Positions 45,081-55,422 of a DNA stretch of 64,000 bases are shown one piece after another. The notes below the pieces were generated by a model that had not been told where the DNA came from, ran no database searches, and saw only the letters and a list, made by a program, of their open reading frames with translations. Positions within the stretch are counted from its first letter, which is position 1. The number at the start of each line of letters is the position of its first letter. The stretch lies in assembly GCA_947499545.1 (NCBI GenBank), contig CANMOZ010000008.1, positions 1-64,000 of the forward strand. Direction: 5' to 3'. The stretch comes from an uncultured Saccharospirillaceae bacterium (GTDB taxonomy: Bacteria; Pseudomonadota; Gammaproteobacteria; Pseudomonadales; Oceanobacteraceae). The position numbers were made by a program, and so were the translations under genes.

Positions 45081-45962
45081 ATGTTTTCATCTAATGAATT
45101 GATTTCTAATCGCTTTAGAGTTATAGAGCTTCTTTATGAAGGAGGGATGGGGGGTGTCTATAAGGTATTTGATTCATACTTGGATAGATTTTATTCTGAT
45201 ACAAGAAATATTGAATACGTAATAAAAACTCCCTTAGATTCGGTCAAAAAACACTATAAATGGCAGGAAATCTTTTATGGTGAGTTTTTAGCTGGACAAT
45301 ATCTTAGCCATTCAAACGTTGTGAAAACCTATGGTTATTTTACGCATAATGATTTGCCCTATATCCTTCTTGAATTTATACCTGGCGTAACGCTGAACCA
45401 GTGTAAAAAAGAGAGTGATTATACTATTGATAAGCTTTCAATTATTAAGCAGCTACTATGCGTCGTGAACTATTTCCATAAGATTGGAGTAGTACATTGT
45501 GATCTAAAGCCAAAAAATATTATGCTTGCTAATAATGGTCTTTTAAAGATAATCGATTTGGGTTTGATGCAGGCGGTTGATAATAAATTACCCTTTAGAG
45601 TTAATTTAGATCATTTTAAGGGTTTTAATCATCGTTATAGTTCTCTAGAACTAAAAAGAGGTGCTGGGTTATCGATTTTGTCAGATGTCTATTCAGCTTG
45701 CTTGATAATCCATTATTTATTGGAAGGGGATGAGAGCTTACTAGTTGCCTCTCAAAATATGCCTTTAGATACACGTTCTGAACTTGATGTTAAGTTTAAA
45801 CGTGTGAAGGATAGAAAAATAATGGAGTTAGTCCGGTCTGGGTTGTCAGTGAATCTTAACAGAAGAAAAAATGTTATTAAGCCTATGCTAAATTATTTGC
45901 TAACGATACAAAATATAAGTGATTTGTATATTAAAAAATCTTCCAAGATTTTCTTTTGGTAG
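45081..45962 (+). CDS. Soluble Ser/Thr protein kinase of the T6SS (PpkA-like catalytic domain only)
   Basis: A 293-aa Hanks-type kinase. Elements in order: glycine loop [12 protein letters not shown], the Lys in EYVIKTP, catalytic loop [10 protein letters not shown] and metal motif IIDLGLMQA. The catalytic loop has HCD where HRD is usual, and DLG replaces DFG; both forms occur in active bacterial kinases. There is no transmembrane segment or periplasmic sensor, unlike Pseudomonas PpkA, so activation cannot come from a periplasmic domain of this protein. It is the last gene of the cluster and presumably phosphorylates the FHA protein. The 112 bases after it hold a -10-like TATAAT (46038-46043) for the next gene. 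Confidence 0.9.
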   Translation: MFSSNELISNRFRVIELLYEGGMGGVYKVFDSYLDRFYSDTRNIEYVIKTPLDSVKKHYKWQEIFYGEFLAGQYLSHSNVVKTYGYFTHNDLPYILLEFIPGVTLNQCKKESDYTIDKLSIIKQLLCVVNYFHKIGVVHCDLKPKNIMLANNGLLKIIDLGLMQAVDNKLPFRVNLDHFKGFNHRYSSLELKRGAGLSILSDVYSACLIIHYLLEGDESLLVASQNMPLDTRSELDVKFKRVKDRKIMELVRSGLSVNLNRRKNVIKPMLNYLLTIQNISDLYIKKSSKIFFW

Positions 45963-46074
45963 AACAGTATTATTAGATTATGAAATTAGACATACTAGGC
46001 ATTTAAATATTTGCTCTATCTTACTTATGTTATATTCTATAATCGAATATGAAACATACAGGCCTGGTTAAAAA

Positions 46075-47553
46075 ATGCCTACATGGATAGCTGACATACT
46101 TATCGCTCTCTCGCTGATTTTTTTTACAGCCCTAATATGCCTACTTATTACGGTTGGGTATTGGTATTGGGTTGATGTTAGACAAACTAAGCATGCGATT
46201 AGAAGAAACTTTCCAGTCATTGGACGCTTTAGATATTGGTTTGAGAATCTTGGAGAATTCTTCCGTCAGTATTTCTTTGCAATGGATCGTGAAGAAATGC
46301 CGTTTAATCGATCTGAGCGAGCTTGGGCATACCGTGCTGCCAAGAATGTTGACACTACAATCGCATTTGGATCGACAAGAAAACTTGCTCCCGGAGAACC
46401 TATATTCTTAAATTGTCCATTTCCGACACTTGAAACGGATATTGCTGAAACAAGCCAAATAACCATTGGTGAAGGGTATTGTAAAGAGCCGTATACTGCT
46501 CCCTCGATCATAAACGTGTCCGGAATGAGTTATGGAGCTATTTCAAAGCCAGCAATTCTAGCCCTGACTAAGGGGGCTAAAATGGCTGATATTTGGGTGA
46601 ATACTGGAGAGGGCGGGTTGTCTGAACATCATCTTCACGCTGGATGTGATTTGGTTTTTCAGATTGGAACGGCTAAATACGGTGTGCGAGATTCACAAGG
46701 TAAACTTGATCATGAAAAGCTATTGAATATTGCCAAGTACCCTCAAGTTAAGATGTTTGAGATTAAACTTAGTCAGGGGGCAAAGCCTGGTAAGGGAGGT
46801 ATTTTGCCAGCTGAGAAAGTAACAGAGGAGATAGCAAAAATCCGTCTAATACCTGCACATCAGCCTTCTCTCAGTCCAAATGGTCACCCTGAAATCAAAA
46901 ATCCAGAAGATATTATCAATATGATCTTTGATATAAGGAAAACAACGCAAAAGCCTGTAGGTATTAAGTTTGTTTTGGGGGCATATGCTTGGCTCGATGA
47001 ATTTTTTAGCCTAATTAAAACTAAAGGTTATGACTATGCTCCAGACTTTATTACACTTGATGGTGGTGAGGGTGGTACTGGTGCTGCGCCACAGAGTTTG
47101 ATGGACTACATGGGTCTTCCCTTAAGGGAGAGTTTGCCTCTTCTTGTAAGTAAGAGAAAAGAATATGGGCTTGAAAGTCGAATTAAAATTATTGCATCTG
47201 GTAAGCTTATAAATCCGGGTAATGTCGCTTGGGCAATTTGTTTGGGTGCAGATTTTGTCGTTACTGCAAGGGGTTTTATGTTTGCTCTGGGGTGTATTCA
47301 AGCACTTCAATGCAATAAGAATACTTGCCCAACAGGTGTCACGACATATAATAAGGAGTTACAAAAAGGATTGGACCCAACGGGTAAATCTATAAGAGTT
47401 ATGAATTACGCAAAAAATCTCGAGAAAAGTGTTGGTATTATCGCTCATTCATGTGGTGTCAAGGAGCCAAGACAACTAAAAGCCCATCACGTTCACATTG
47501 TTACAGCATCTGGTAGTCTAATACCAGAGGAGAAACGTTCTCATTTAAACTAG
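46075..47553 (+). CDS. Membrane-anchored FMN-binding glutamate synthase family protein
   Basis: A 492-aa protein with an N-terminal transmembrane helix (about 5-30) and a TIM-barrel domain related to the FMN-binding core of glutamate synthase large subunit. Signatures are INVSGMSYGAISKPAILAL, NTGEGGLSEHH, IKLSQGAKPGKGG, ITLDGGEGGTGAAP and the cysteine cluster CIQALQCNKNTCPTG, which in GltB carries the 3Fe-4S centre. It lacks the glutamine amidotransferase domain, so it is not a complete glutamate synthase; the reaction of these stand-alone proteins is not established. It follows the T6SS kinase on the same strand with 112 bases between and converges with the DUF4097-like gene. Confidence 0.88.
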   Translation: MPTWIADILIALSLIFFTALICLLITVGYWYWVDVRQTKHAIRRNFPVIGRFRYWFENLGEFFRQYFFAMDREEMPFNRSERAWAYRAAKNVDTTIAFGSTRKLAPGEPIFLNCPFPTLETDIAETSQITIGEGYCKEPYTAPSIINVSGMSYGAISKPAILALTKGAKMADIWVNTGEGGLSEHHLHAGCDLVFQIGTAKYGVRDSQGKLDHEKLLNIAKYPQVKMFEIKLSQGAKPGKGGILPAEKVTEEIAKIRLIPAHQPSLSPNGHPEIKNPEDIINMIFDIRKTTQKPVGIKFVLGAYAWLDEFFSLIKTKGYDYAPDFITLDGGEGGTGAAPQSLMDYMGLPLRESLPLLVSKRKEYGLESRIKIIASGKLINPGNVAWAICLGADFVVTARGFMFALGCIQALQCNKNTCPTGVTTYNKELQKGLDPTGKSIRVMNYAKNLEKSVGIIAHSCGVKEPRQLKAHHVHIVTASGSLIPEEKRSHLN

Positions 47554-47560
47554 TGTATGG

Positions 47561-48538
47561 TTAGGGCGATACCTTAATAGTACCTTGATCGGTGCTAATT
47601 TCTGAATGCCATTTTTTATCGGATAATTTTAAAGGCTGTTCAGTATGATAGTTTTTAATGCCCAATATATTGCCATTTTCAGTTCGAATATTGAATACTC
47701 CTTCAGCTTTGTCGAAAGGAGATAAGTGGATATTTCCATTTTTGCTACTTATGCTGATTGGTCCTCTATTTCCTGGTGAGAAATCAAAGTTTACATCACC
47801 AGATTCGGTTGTTATACGAACTGAATCAGGGTGCTGGTAAGAAGTGATCACACCTGTTTTGGTGATGATGTTAGACTGACCAAAAATCTTGTGTGTTGTG
47901 ATATTCCCTGATACCGTTTGAATGTCGGCGAAAGGGTACTGGTAATCCGTTATGTTGATTTCGCCGCCTTTCGATATGATTTTAAGCTCACCCTCTCCTT
48001 TATTCAGATTTATTTGCCCATCTATATTCGCTACTTTGATAGGCCCTGCCCACTGATTGATAACGACTTTACCGTCTGTATTTTCAATCTGAAGTTCTCC
48101 CCCCAAAGCAGCAATATTAATATCGCCACTTTCGTTTTCAATGCTTAAAAAGTCGATCTTAGTAAGATAAATATTGACTGTAGTGTCTTGCATGTTTGAT
48201 GAGTCTTTATAAAAAAAGGTCGCAACTTCGTTTTCTTGCGTGAAAACGGGTTGTTTATTGGATGGTATGGGCTGCTTCGTGAGAATTTCAACCTTGGCTG
48301 AATTAGCCTTTGAAATAATTAGTTTTGATGCATTTGTTGTAATAAATAAGCGGTTAAGACTAGAAGCGTTTAAAGCGTAAAGTACCTTATTGCTATGTTG
48401 CTCACTTTGTTGATCCTGTGTTTGAAAGTTGTTTGTAGCTAACTTGAGGTTAGGTTTATCCGTGTGTGGCAACAAAGCACTACCCGTAAGCATGTATATT
48501 GATGTGCTGAAGGCTACTGTAAATAAAGTTGGATTCAT
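47561..48538 (-). CDS. Exported DUF4097-like beta-repeat protein
   Basis: A 325-aa protein with an N-terminal hydrophobic stretch (TLFTVAFSTSIYMLTGSAL) likely acting as a signal peptide. The rest is a repetitive beta structure with recurring G-x-I/V motifs (IENESGDINIAALGG, IENTDGKVVIN, ITTESGDVNFDF, ISSKNGNIHLS, IRTENGNILGI), the style of the DUF4097/DUF4098 right-handed beta family. No enzyme motif is seen. ATG 48538 has GAGG and AAGG upstream. It is transcribed alone, divergent from the aminopeptidase. Function is unknown, with an envelope role inferred from the signal. Confidence 0.75.
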   Translation of the reverse strand: MNPTLFTVAFSTSIYMLTGSALLPHTDKPNLKLATNNFQTQDQQSEQHSNKVLYALNASSLNRLFITTNASKLIISKANSAKVEILTKQPIPSNKQPVFTQENEVATFFYKDSSNMQDTTVNIYLTKIDFLSIENESGDINIAALGGELQIENTDGKVVINQWAGPIKVANIDGQINLNKGEGELKIISKGGEINITDYQYPFADIQTVSGNITTHKIFGQSNIITKTGVITSYQHPDSVRITTESGDVNFDFSPGNRGPISISSKNGNIHLSPFDKAEGVFNIRTENGNILGIKNYHTEQPLKLSDKKWHSEISTDQGTIKVSP

Positions 48539-48613
48539 CCTTATTCCTCATTTAACTTCAAATGCATTGTTGGTATCCTTGGCATCATTTTGAATGTATT
48601 AGGTATAGGCTTT

Positions 48614-51352
48614 ATGAAACAAAGGAAAAGGCCGTTCCATTGGACAAGGCTTAGTCTTCTTATCTTGTGTTTAGTTCAACTGTTTGGTTGCTCCTCTCAA
48701 CAAAAGTTGAATAGCCCTATATTACCTATAGGTATGCTTCCGGATGATGTGGTACCAAAGCAATACAATGTTGAATTACAACTTGATCCTAATGCTAAAC
48801 ATATCCCTGGTCGCGTGCAAATTGACATAGATGTCAAATTGAAAACCAACCATTTTTATATGCATGCAAAAGATATTTTGTTGCAACAAGTTGAATTGAT
48901 TGCACAACCTGAAGTCAGGCTCTTAACGACTCGTCCTGTACATGACTCGGGTTTGATCAGATTAGATGTTGACGGTTGGCTTGAGCCAGGAACATACCGA
49001 CTGGATATTATATATGAAGCAAAAGTTGATGAAGGGTTGGACGGTATATACCAGGTTAACCAAAACGACAAGCATTATTTGGTTTCACAAATGCAGCCAG
49101 TCAGTGCCCGAAAGGTAATCCCCAGTTTTGATGAGCCACGATTTAAAACAAGATTCAAGTTAAAAATTAAGGCACCTAAAGGTGATACTGTTGTAACCAA
49201 TGCTCCCGTTAACAATGTTCAGGAACAAGGAAAATGGAGTATACATGATTTTCAGCAAACGGAACCTTTACCCACTTATCTATTGGCTTTCGTCGTAGGT
49301 CCCTTTGATGTCTTAGAATATGACGCTATTCCAGCCACACGAGTGCGTCCGAATAGTATCCCTCTAAGAGGTATTACAGCAAAAGGCCGTAAAAATGAGA
49401 TTGACTATGCGCTAAAACGCACAGCAGATCTAGTGTTGGCAATGGAAAACTATTTTGGTACGCCATACCCCTATAAAAAGCTTGATGTCATTGCTGCGCC
49501 GGATTTTGCAGCAGGAGCGATGGAAAATGTAGGGGCTATTATTTACCGAGAGCCTTTAATATTACTCAACGAGGACTCTTCGGATGTGATTAAGCATGAT
49601 TTTTTAGCAGTGCATGCACATGAGCTTGCCCATCAATGGTTTGGAAATTGGGTCACACCTTTCTGGTGGAACGATCTCTGGTTAAATGAAAGTTTTGCAA
49701 CCTGGTTGTCTTATAAAATTGCTAAGAAGGTTGAACCAAATTACCCAGCACAAATGGCGAATCTGACCCTTAAGCGTAGGGCCATGCAGCAAGACCAGTT
49801 ACCAAGTGCAAGGGTTATTCGAAATCCAATCAATGATATTCATGACATCTCTAATGCCTTTGATAGGATCACTTATGATAAGGGGGCGTCGATTATTAAT
49901 ATGGTGGAATCCTGGATAGGTGAAGATCAATTTAAAAAGGGTATTCAGCATTATATGAATCAGAATGGTGGTGGAGTGACCACGGCTGATAATTTTATCG
50001 TAGATTTAACTAGGCCTTTGAAGCTCTCTAAAAGATTAGAGGTTAATGGCATATTGACGGATTTCCTTAATCAACCCGGCATACCTTCCCTAGAGATCGA
50101 TACTCTTTGTAACTCGAATAGAGCTTACCTCAGGCTTAAGCAAGATAAATATCAAGCGCTTGGAACCTTTAATCATTGGGACGCTAATTGGAGATTTCCA
50201 GTTTGTGTTCAGGTAGAGGTTTCTGGAGGGAAACGCTATGCACATTGTGAGTGGATGCAGCGAGATGAGCAGTTATCTGGGCTTCCAAATGCAGAATGCC
50301 CGGTTGGAATTCATCCCGATCCCTCATTGTCGGGTTACTATGTTTGGAGGCTATCGAAGGAATATCAAGATCGGCTCATCAAGAATTTAAGCCAACTTTC
50401 TCCAGAGCAAGCATTGGCGGTGGTCGACAATCAGATCTTGGCTTATAAAGCCGGAAAGTTAAGCTTAGATGAATTAGCGAAGGTATTTGAAGGCGCTTTG
50501 AACAGGCAAGATGCTGCGGTACTACCCTTAAGCTCTGTGCTGTCTCAATTACATGATAATTGGTTAACCTCTAGTCAGTGGGAAGCTCTCAGCAAACGAC
50601 TTCATGATGACTGGCTGTCTCTATATAAGAAAACAGGCTATCAAACAAAAAATGGCAAAGGTTCTCCTGTAGAGTCTTACATTCAGTCAAACGTGTTGGA
50701 AACGCTCTTATTCGATTTCAAAGATGAAGGTGTTAGGCAATCATTAAAACCGATTACCATTGAACTGGTAAATTTCCCTGGCACACCAAGTTGGAAGGTT
50801 GGCAAAGGGGAGATCCCTGAGCATTTATACACATCGTTGCTTAGGTTGGGGGTTGAGCTAGAAGGGTCGAAGTACGCTCAACACCTGATACATTTGCTCG
50901 ATAAAACGACAGAAGCCCATAAACGTAATGCCATCGTAAGTGCGGTATCACGATCAAAAGATGGTCAGTTGCTTAGAAAATGGGTTGATTCAGCAATTAA
51001 ACTTGAGCATGTACGGAAAAATGAACGCTATGTTGTGTTTAGGTCAATGTTTGATGATGTTCAGACACGTGAAGAAGCTTGGGTATATTTAACGAACCGA
51101 TTAACCGATTGGAAAGACGCTATCGGGGAACACAGTGGCTGGTTAACAAGATCTGTAGCAGCTTTCTGTAGACCCACTATTGAACAGGAAGCTCGAAATC
51201 TTTTCGAACCGCATTTAGCGACGATGATAGGTGGAGAAAGGAATTTTGGTTTGGCTTTGGAGCAAGTTGCCCACTGTTTATCTGTTAAAGATTACAGTTT
51301 AAAACAAAATCTTGTTGAAGACCCCCAGGGGTATGTTGACTTATCTTTTTAG
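48614..51352 (+). CDS. M1 family aminopeptidase, lipoprotein
   Basis: A 912-aa zinc aminopeptidase. ATG 48614 gives a lipoprotein signal with lipobox LFGC (Cys26). The M1 domain shows the substrate-binding GAMEN motif ([11 protein letters not shown]) and the zinc site [11 protein letters not shown] with the third ligand in LNESFATW; a Tyr in [13 protein letters not shown] is the usual transition-state residue. An ERAP1-like C-terminal helical domain (about 530-900) follows. Family members trim N-terminal residues from peptides; lipidation places this one in the envelope, unlike cytoplasmic PepN. It overlaps the following hybrid kinase gene by 4 bases tail to tail. No partner genes are evident. 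Confidence 0.93.
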   Translation: MKQRKRPFHWTRLSLLILCLVQLFGCSSQQKLNSPILPIGMLPDDVVPKQYNVELQLDPNAKHIPGRVQIDIDVKLKTNHFYMHAKDILLQQVELIAQPEVRLLTTRPVHDSGLIRLDVDGWLEPGTYRLDIIYEAKVDEGLDGIYQVNQNDKHYLVSQMQPVSARKVIPSFDEPRFKTRFKLKIKAPKGDTVVTNAPVNNVQEQGKWSIHDFQQTEPLPTYLLAFVVGPFDVLEYDAIPATRVRPNSIPLRGITAKGRKNEIDYALKRTADLVLAMENYFGTPYPYKKLDVIAAPDFAAGAMENVGAIIYREPLILLNEDSSDVIKHDFLAVHAHELAHQWFGNWVTPFWWNDLWLNESFATWLSYKIAKKVEPNYPAQMANLTLKRRAMQQDQLPSARVIRNPINDIHDISNAFDRITYDKGASIINMVESWIGEDQFKKGIQHYMNQNGGGVTTADNFIVDLTRPLKLSKRLEVNGILTDFLNQPGIPSLEIDTLCNSNRAYLRLKQDKYQALGTFNHWDANWRFPVCVQVEVSGGKRYAHCEWMQRDEQLSGLPNAECPVGIHPDPSLSGYYVWRLSKEYQDRLIKNLSQLSPEQALAVVDNQILAYKAGKLSLDELAKVFEGALNRQDAAVLPLSSVLSQLHDNWLTSSQWEALSKRLHDDWLSLYKKTGYQTKNGKGSPVESYIQSNVLETLLFDFKDEGVRQSLKPITIELVNFPGTPSWKVGKGEIPEHLYTSLLRLGVELEGSKYAQHLIHLLDKTTEAHKRNAIVSAVSRSKDGQLLRKWVDSAIKLEHVRKNERYVVFRSMFDDVQTREEAWVYLTNRLTDWKDAIGEHSGWLTRSVAAFCRPTIEQEARNLFEPHLATMIGGERNFGLALEQVAHCLSVKDYSLKQNLVEDPQGYVDLSF

Positions 51353-54129
51353 GGAGTTGTTGATTGCGTTGAAGTGTTTGCTTTAGATAAAGCGGCTTTA
51401 AGCGAGTCAATTTTTATTGGCTTGCTGACAAAGTCGCTCATACCGGATGCCTTAGCTTTTTCTTGATGCTCATCGGTGGCGTGCGCAGTGAGTGCAATAA
51501 TCGGTATTGAGCGGCCATGACCAGAAGATGCGCGGATGGTCTCGCTAGCTGTGAAGCCATCAACCTCAGGCATTTCACAATCCATTAGTATTAATTGCCA
51601 TCGAGTAGGTTCAGAGATGAAGGCGTCAATGGCTTCTTGACCGTTGTTTACTATAATGGCGTTTGCCTTTAACTTACTTAAGAGCCCTTTAATAACCATC
51701 TGGTTTACAGGGTTATCCTCAGCAACCAGAATATCCCCTTGTTCAAAACTCAGGCTTGAAAGTGCAGAAGCTGTGATCAGCTCCTTGACTGGGCGTTCAG
51801 AAAATAAGTGATAAAATCCTAGATTGGTCAGAGGACGATTGATACCTTCGACTTGTAGAATATCGGTCGATTGGTCTGGGTAGTCCGTTAACATTACCCA
51901 GCGCTTTGATGGGAACTTTGCTTGGAAAGCTTTTAGTGTTTGAAAGTCAATGCTTGCAGGGTCAAAGAGAATGCCCGTGCAGTGGGTCGAGGTGAGTAAG
52001 CTTTCTAAATGATTGACATTGGGTAAGCCTACTATTTGTGCTTCGTGGAAACGAAACCACTGTTCTACATATTGCTGTTCTACTGGGTTAGGTGTGATTA
52101 ATGCCCAGTATTGACCCGAAAGATTGACGTCTTGAGTCGTTTTTTGGGATGGCTTAACTCGACACCGGAACCAGAAATGGGAACCCGATTGTTCAACGCT
52201 TTTGATCCCAACACTCCCGCCCATGAGTTCTCCCAATCGTTTACAGATGGCGAGCCCCAAACCAGTACCCCCAAAACGTCGACTGGTTGTGGTATCGGCT
52301 TGTGAGAATGACTGAAATAATCGGATAAGTTTATCCTTAGGAATGCCTGGGCCCGTATCTCGAACATGAATACTAAGGGATTGTGAGGTCGATTCAATCC
52401 AGAGTTCAACGCCTCCTTGTTCTGTAAATTTGAAGGCATTGCCTAGAAAATTGAGAATGACTTGTCTTAAGCGCGTTGGGTCCGTGCAAACGAAACGAGA
52501 GCTTCCTGGCAAGAGAAACGCAGTGAAAAATAACTTTTTATCCAGTCGATGCTGACTAAATAAAGTGGAACACTCCTCAAGAAGCTCTGCTAAGTCAGTA
52601 TCGACGCTTTCTATTTCTAGCTTACCTGCCGCAATTTTACTGTAGTCGAGTATGTCATTGAGGATTCTTAATAAGGCTTCGCCTGAGTGAAGTATTGTTC
52701 GGATATAGTGTTGCTGGGTATGATCCGTTGTGCCGTCCAAAAGCAAATTGGACATGCCCATGATGCCATTTAAAGGGGTGCGAATTTCGTGACTTACCAT
52801 GGCAATGAATTCGTTTTTAGCTTGAGTCTCTGCTTCAAGAGCAATGCCTTGTTGTCGCCGTTGGAATTCGGAATCCTGCATGGCTAATCTCGCTTTGAGA
52901 GCTTCACGTTGGCTTTGTAAAGCAAGATGTTCTGCTTTTGCTCGTGCTAATTTTTGTTCATTAAAGCGAGCGCCCAATGCGAGTGACAACAACAATGCTT
53001 GTAGCATGGCTAAAGAGGGTGGGACATAAATTAAATACTCGAAGATTGGAAGAACACCAATCTTATTGAGAGCGAGTGAGGTTGTACCTGCAACCATTAC
53101 ACACCAAGAGACGAGAAAGTATCGACTCGCAATCCCTTGTGATTTCCAGATTTTAAAGCCTGCACCAATAAATGAAAGTCCAGCAATAATAATGATCATC
53201 ATCTGTGTGTTAATGATCCAGTGATTGCCGCTGATTAAAGGTAAAATAGCATAGGCAACGCCGACATAGCTGATAAAATCCAGTAACAGCCTCAAATTGG
53301 TTTCAGACGCTCGGATTTTTAAAAAGGCTTTGCTGAATTTACCCAAACAAAACATGGCTAAACCAACGCTACTGGGAGCAATGATCCTTTGGATCAGGGT
53401 TTCATTACTCCAGAAGTATTGGTATCCATAGCCCGACATCCCTAAAAAGAAGCTGAGAAAGCTGCCTAAAAAGCCAACATAATATAAAAAGCTGACATCC
53501 TTTATGCCCCAATATAAGAACAGGTTGTAGAAGAGTAACAAGCAAAAGGCACCAAATAGAAAACCATTTATGAGGCCTTGCAGATGATCAGATTCACTGA
53601 AAAACTGTGGGTCCCATAAGTACGTCGGGACTTGTAACGCTCCTTTTGAGGCGACGCGAATCAGTAGCTCTGCGGATTCGCCCGGATCGAGGTAAAAGGG
53701 GAAAATAAAGAAACGGTTGGTGATTGGGCGCTCGTCAAAAGGGAGTTCATCGCCGGAAATCCAGTGTGTCACGGTATTGCTTTTGCGTTTTAAATAAAAT
53801 TCGACCTCATCCAGCATGGGATAACGTATGACAATATACCGTTCTTGCGTTCGATCTGACCGATTGATTATGGGCAAATATAGCCAGTGATTCGCTCGAC
53901 TAAAGCCAAAGTTGGCTTCTCCTTCTGCAAGAGGCATAAAATCAGCTTGTAAGGCTTCATTGGGAAGTAGCCTGTCATTCGTCTTAAAGTACTGAAAGAG
54001 TGGATCTATACGTTCATAGAGTGTAGAAACGTCAAAGGCAGGCGATGAGGCGTCTGGCCCAGCGTATGAAAAGGTAGGCAAGAATAATAATATCGAATAA
54101 TAACAAAGTGTTATGAATGGATATCGCAT
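51349..54129 (-). CDS. 7TM-DISM hybrid sensor histidine kinase with receiver domain (second copy)
   Basis: A 926-aa inner-membrane protein with the same plan as the kinase at 14330-17110. Signal peptide (1-23), periplasmic 7TMR-DISM domain (about 30-180), seven-helix block (about 185-390), coiled linker (about 395-438), HisKA with His447 ([11 protein letters not shown]), HATPase with Asn564 (NFLGNAFKF) and GTGLGL, a degenerate receiver-like segment (about 672-780), and a C-terminal receiver with Asp850 ([14 protein letters not shown]) and Lys903 (SKP). Identical length and order mark a paralogous pair, though the sensory domains differ clearly. No response regulator is adjacent. Start ATG 54129 has a weak ribosome-binding site. 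Confidence 0.93.
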   Translation of the reverse strand: MRYPFITLCYYSILLFLPTFSYAGPDASSPAFDVSTLYERIDPLFQYFKTNDRLLPNEALQADFMPLAEGEANFGFSRANHWLYLPIINRSDRTQERYIVIRYPMLDEVEFYLKRKSNTVTHWISGDELPFDERPITNRFFIFPFYLDPGESAELLIRVASKGALQVPTYLWDPQFFSESDHLQGLINGFLFGAFCLLLFYNLFLYWGIKDVSFLYYVGFLGSFLSFFLGMSGYGYQYFWSNETLIQRIIAPSSVGLAMFCLGKFSKAFLKIRASETNLRLLLDFISYVGVAYAILPLISGNHWIINTQMMIIIIAGLSFIGAGFKIWKSQGIASRYFLVSWCVMVAGTTSLALNKIGVLPIFEYLIYVPPSLAMLQALLLSLALGARFNEQKLARAKAEHLALQSQREALKARLAMQDSEFQRRQQGIALEAETQAKNEFIAMVSHEIRTPLNGIMGMSNLLLDGTTDHTQQHYIRTILHSGEALLRILNDILDYSKIAAGKLEIESVDTDLAELLEECSTLFSQHRLDKKLFFTAFLLPGSSRFVCTDPTRLRQVILNFLGNAFKFTEQGGVELWIESTSQSLSIHVRDTGPGIPKDKLIRLFQSFSQADTTTSRRFGGTGLGLAICKRLGELMGGSVGIKSVEQSGSHFWFRCRVKPSQKTTQDVNLSGQYWALITPNPVEQQYVEQWFRFHEAQIVGLPNVNHLESLLTSTHCTGILFDPASIDFQTLKAFQAKFPSKRWVMLTDYPDQSTDILQVEGINRPLTNLGFYHLFSERPVKELITASALSSLSFEQGDILVAEDNPVNQMVIKGLLSKLKANAIIVNNGQEAIDAFISEPTRWQLILMDCEMPEVDGFTASETIRASSGHGRSIPIIALTAHATDEHQEKAKASGMSDFVSKPIKIDSLKAALSKANTSTQSTTP

Positions 54130-54222
54130 GAACCATTTGCCAATGAATAGGGCGTCTCTCCTTGCTCAAGCATAGCTTCTAATGCCTAAACCTAGCTGGC
54201 TGGTTCTACCTTATCTGAGAAT

Positions 54223-55338
54223 TTAGGTTTCTGTGGTTGATATTCTTGATGTTAGAGCTTCAATGCACTTTTGGTATTTAGGTAAAAGTTGATGTGTTTC
54301 AAAGGCTTGAACGTTGATGGGGGGTGGAGGTGAGTGTCGTAAAGCATTGATTTTTGCGTGTATTACGCTCGCATTCAGTTCGGCACTTGCTTGAGGTTCG
54401 TATAAGCAGCAAGGCGGTAACCACTCAGGATAAGAGAGTGCATTTGGAGCGACGGGTATGCAGCCTGCAGAAACAGCTTCTAACATTGCGATGCCTTGGA
54501 ATTCATGTATGGCTGTTGAAATCGCAAAATCGGCTTGATGAAGCCAGTTTAGGTATTCAGTTCGACTTGGAAATCCAGAAAAAAGAATATGTTTCGCATA
54601 CTCCGACTCGAGCTGAATTAAGGCATTGGGTTGTTGGCGAAAGCGTTTACCAAGGAGTATCAGCTTAAAAGGCAGCTCTGCCTGTGCTAATCGTTTAACC
54701 AATGCCAAAAGTGCTTCAGGGTTCTTGTCATACTCCCAGCGATGATTCCACAGAAGAGTGAAATAATGTTCTGATGAATCAGTATTTTGGCTCAACCTAG
54801 GTTTCGATATTGCCTGAATGGGAACGGGTAAAACCTGACTTTTTGATTCAATACACTCAATCAATCCCTGTGGAATGTGATCCGGAAGCTTCCTTAATAA
54901 CTCATTGGCGCCCTGTATGAAGCTGTCACGGTTAAATTGTGAGTTGAACAGGACCTTTGTTGCTGAGAGTGCGCTGTACAGGTTTACCATTTGTGGTTCG
55001 ATGGATGAGTGTTGGTGCTTTGTTTTAGGGTAAACGAATTGATTCTCATGGAAATATAGGATGCTAGGCGTGTGAGCAAGTTCAGGAATCAGTCCCTTAA
55101 TGGTTGCCAGATCCACCAGCGAAGTCGCAATGACGACATCAAATTGGTTTTGTTGGCAAAGTGTTTGAAGTGACGGTAACCAGCTCAAAGGGTTGCCGCG
55201 CACTCGCCAAGCGAAGTATCGACCAGGCAGCGTCAACGGAGTCCATGAGTAGGATGCTAACCCCTCAATAAGAGTATCCGCCCAAGCTTTGTGGCTTTCA
55301 GTGTGGTAGCTCGATAATAAGAGAATACTTTTTGCCAT
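54223..55338 (-). CDS. Glycosyltransferase of the DUF3524/tRNA-queuosine mannosyltransferase family
   Basis: A 371-aa GT4-like glycosyltransferase. The N-terminal half carries the DUF3524 pattern: ILLLSSYHTESHKAWADTLI, LPGRYFAWRVRGNPLSW, FDVVIATSLVDLATIKGL, SILYFHENQFVYP and FNSQFNRDSF. The C-terminal half has LLWNHRWEYDKNPEALL and FQGIAMLEAVSAGCIPVAPN, the sugar-nucleotide site. These motifs match the enzyme family (animal GTDC1 and bacterial homologues) that adds mannose to queuosine in tRNA-Asp. Cytoplasmic, no signal. It is divergent from the aldo/keto reductase. Other queuosine genes are not in the window. Confidence 0.85.
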   Translation of the reverse strand: MAKSILLLSSYHTESHKAWADTLIEGLASYSWTPLTLPGRYFAWRVRGNPLSWLPSLQTLCQQNQFDVVIATSLVDLATIKGLIPELAHTPSILYFHENQFVYPKTKHQHSSIEPQMVNLYSALSATKVLFNSQFNRDSFIQGANELLRKLPDHIPQGLIECIESKSQVLPVPIQAISKPRLSQNTDSSEHYFTLLWNHRWEYDKNPEALLALVKRLAQAELPFKLILLGKRFRQQPNALIQLESEYAKHILFSGFPSRTEYLNWLHQADFAISTAIHEFQGIAMLEAVSAGCIPVAPNALSYPEWLPPCCLYEPQASAELNASVIHAKINALRHSPPPPINVQAFETHQLLPKYQKCIEALTSRISTTET

Positions 55339-55422
55339 TGGTTTAGTGCTTGATAAATGCCTTGGGGCAGAGTAGCTTGGCGAATATGGTTGAATGATGA
55401 TATCAGAATTGAGTACTGGAAT

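Noticed and set aside
47605..47625. Third dif-like half site (TTATCGGATAAT)
   Set aside because: It lies within the DUF4097-like coding sequence and lacks the opposite arm at the right spacing.
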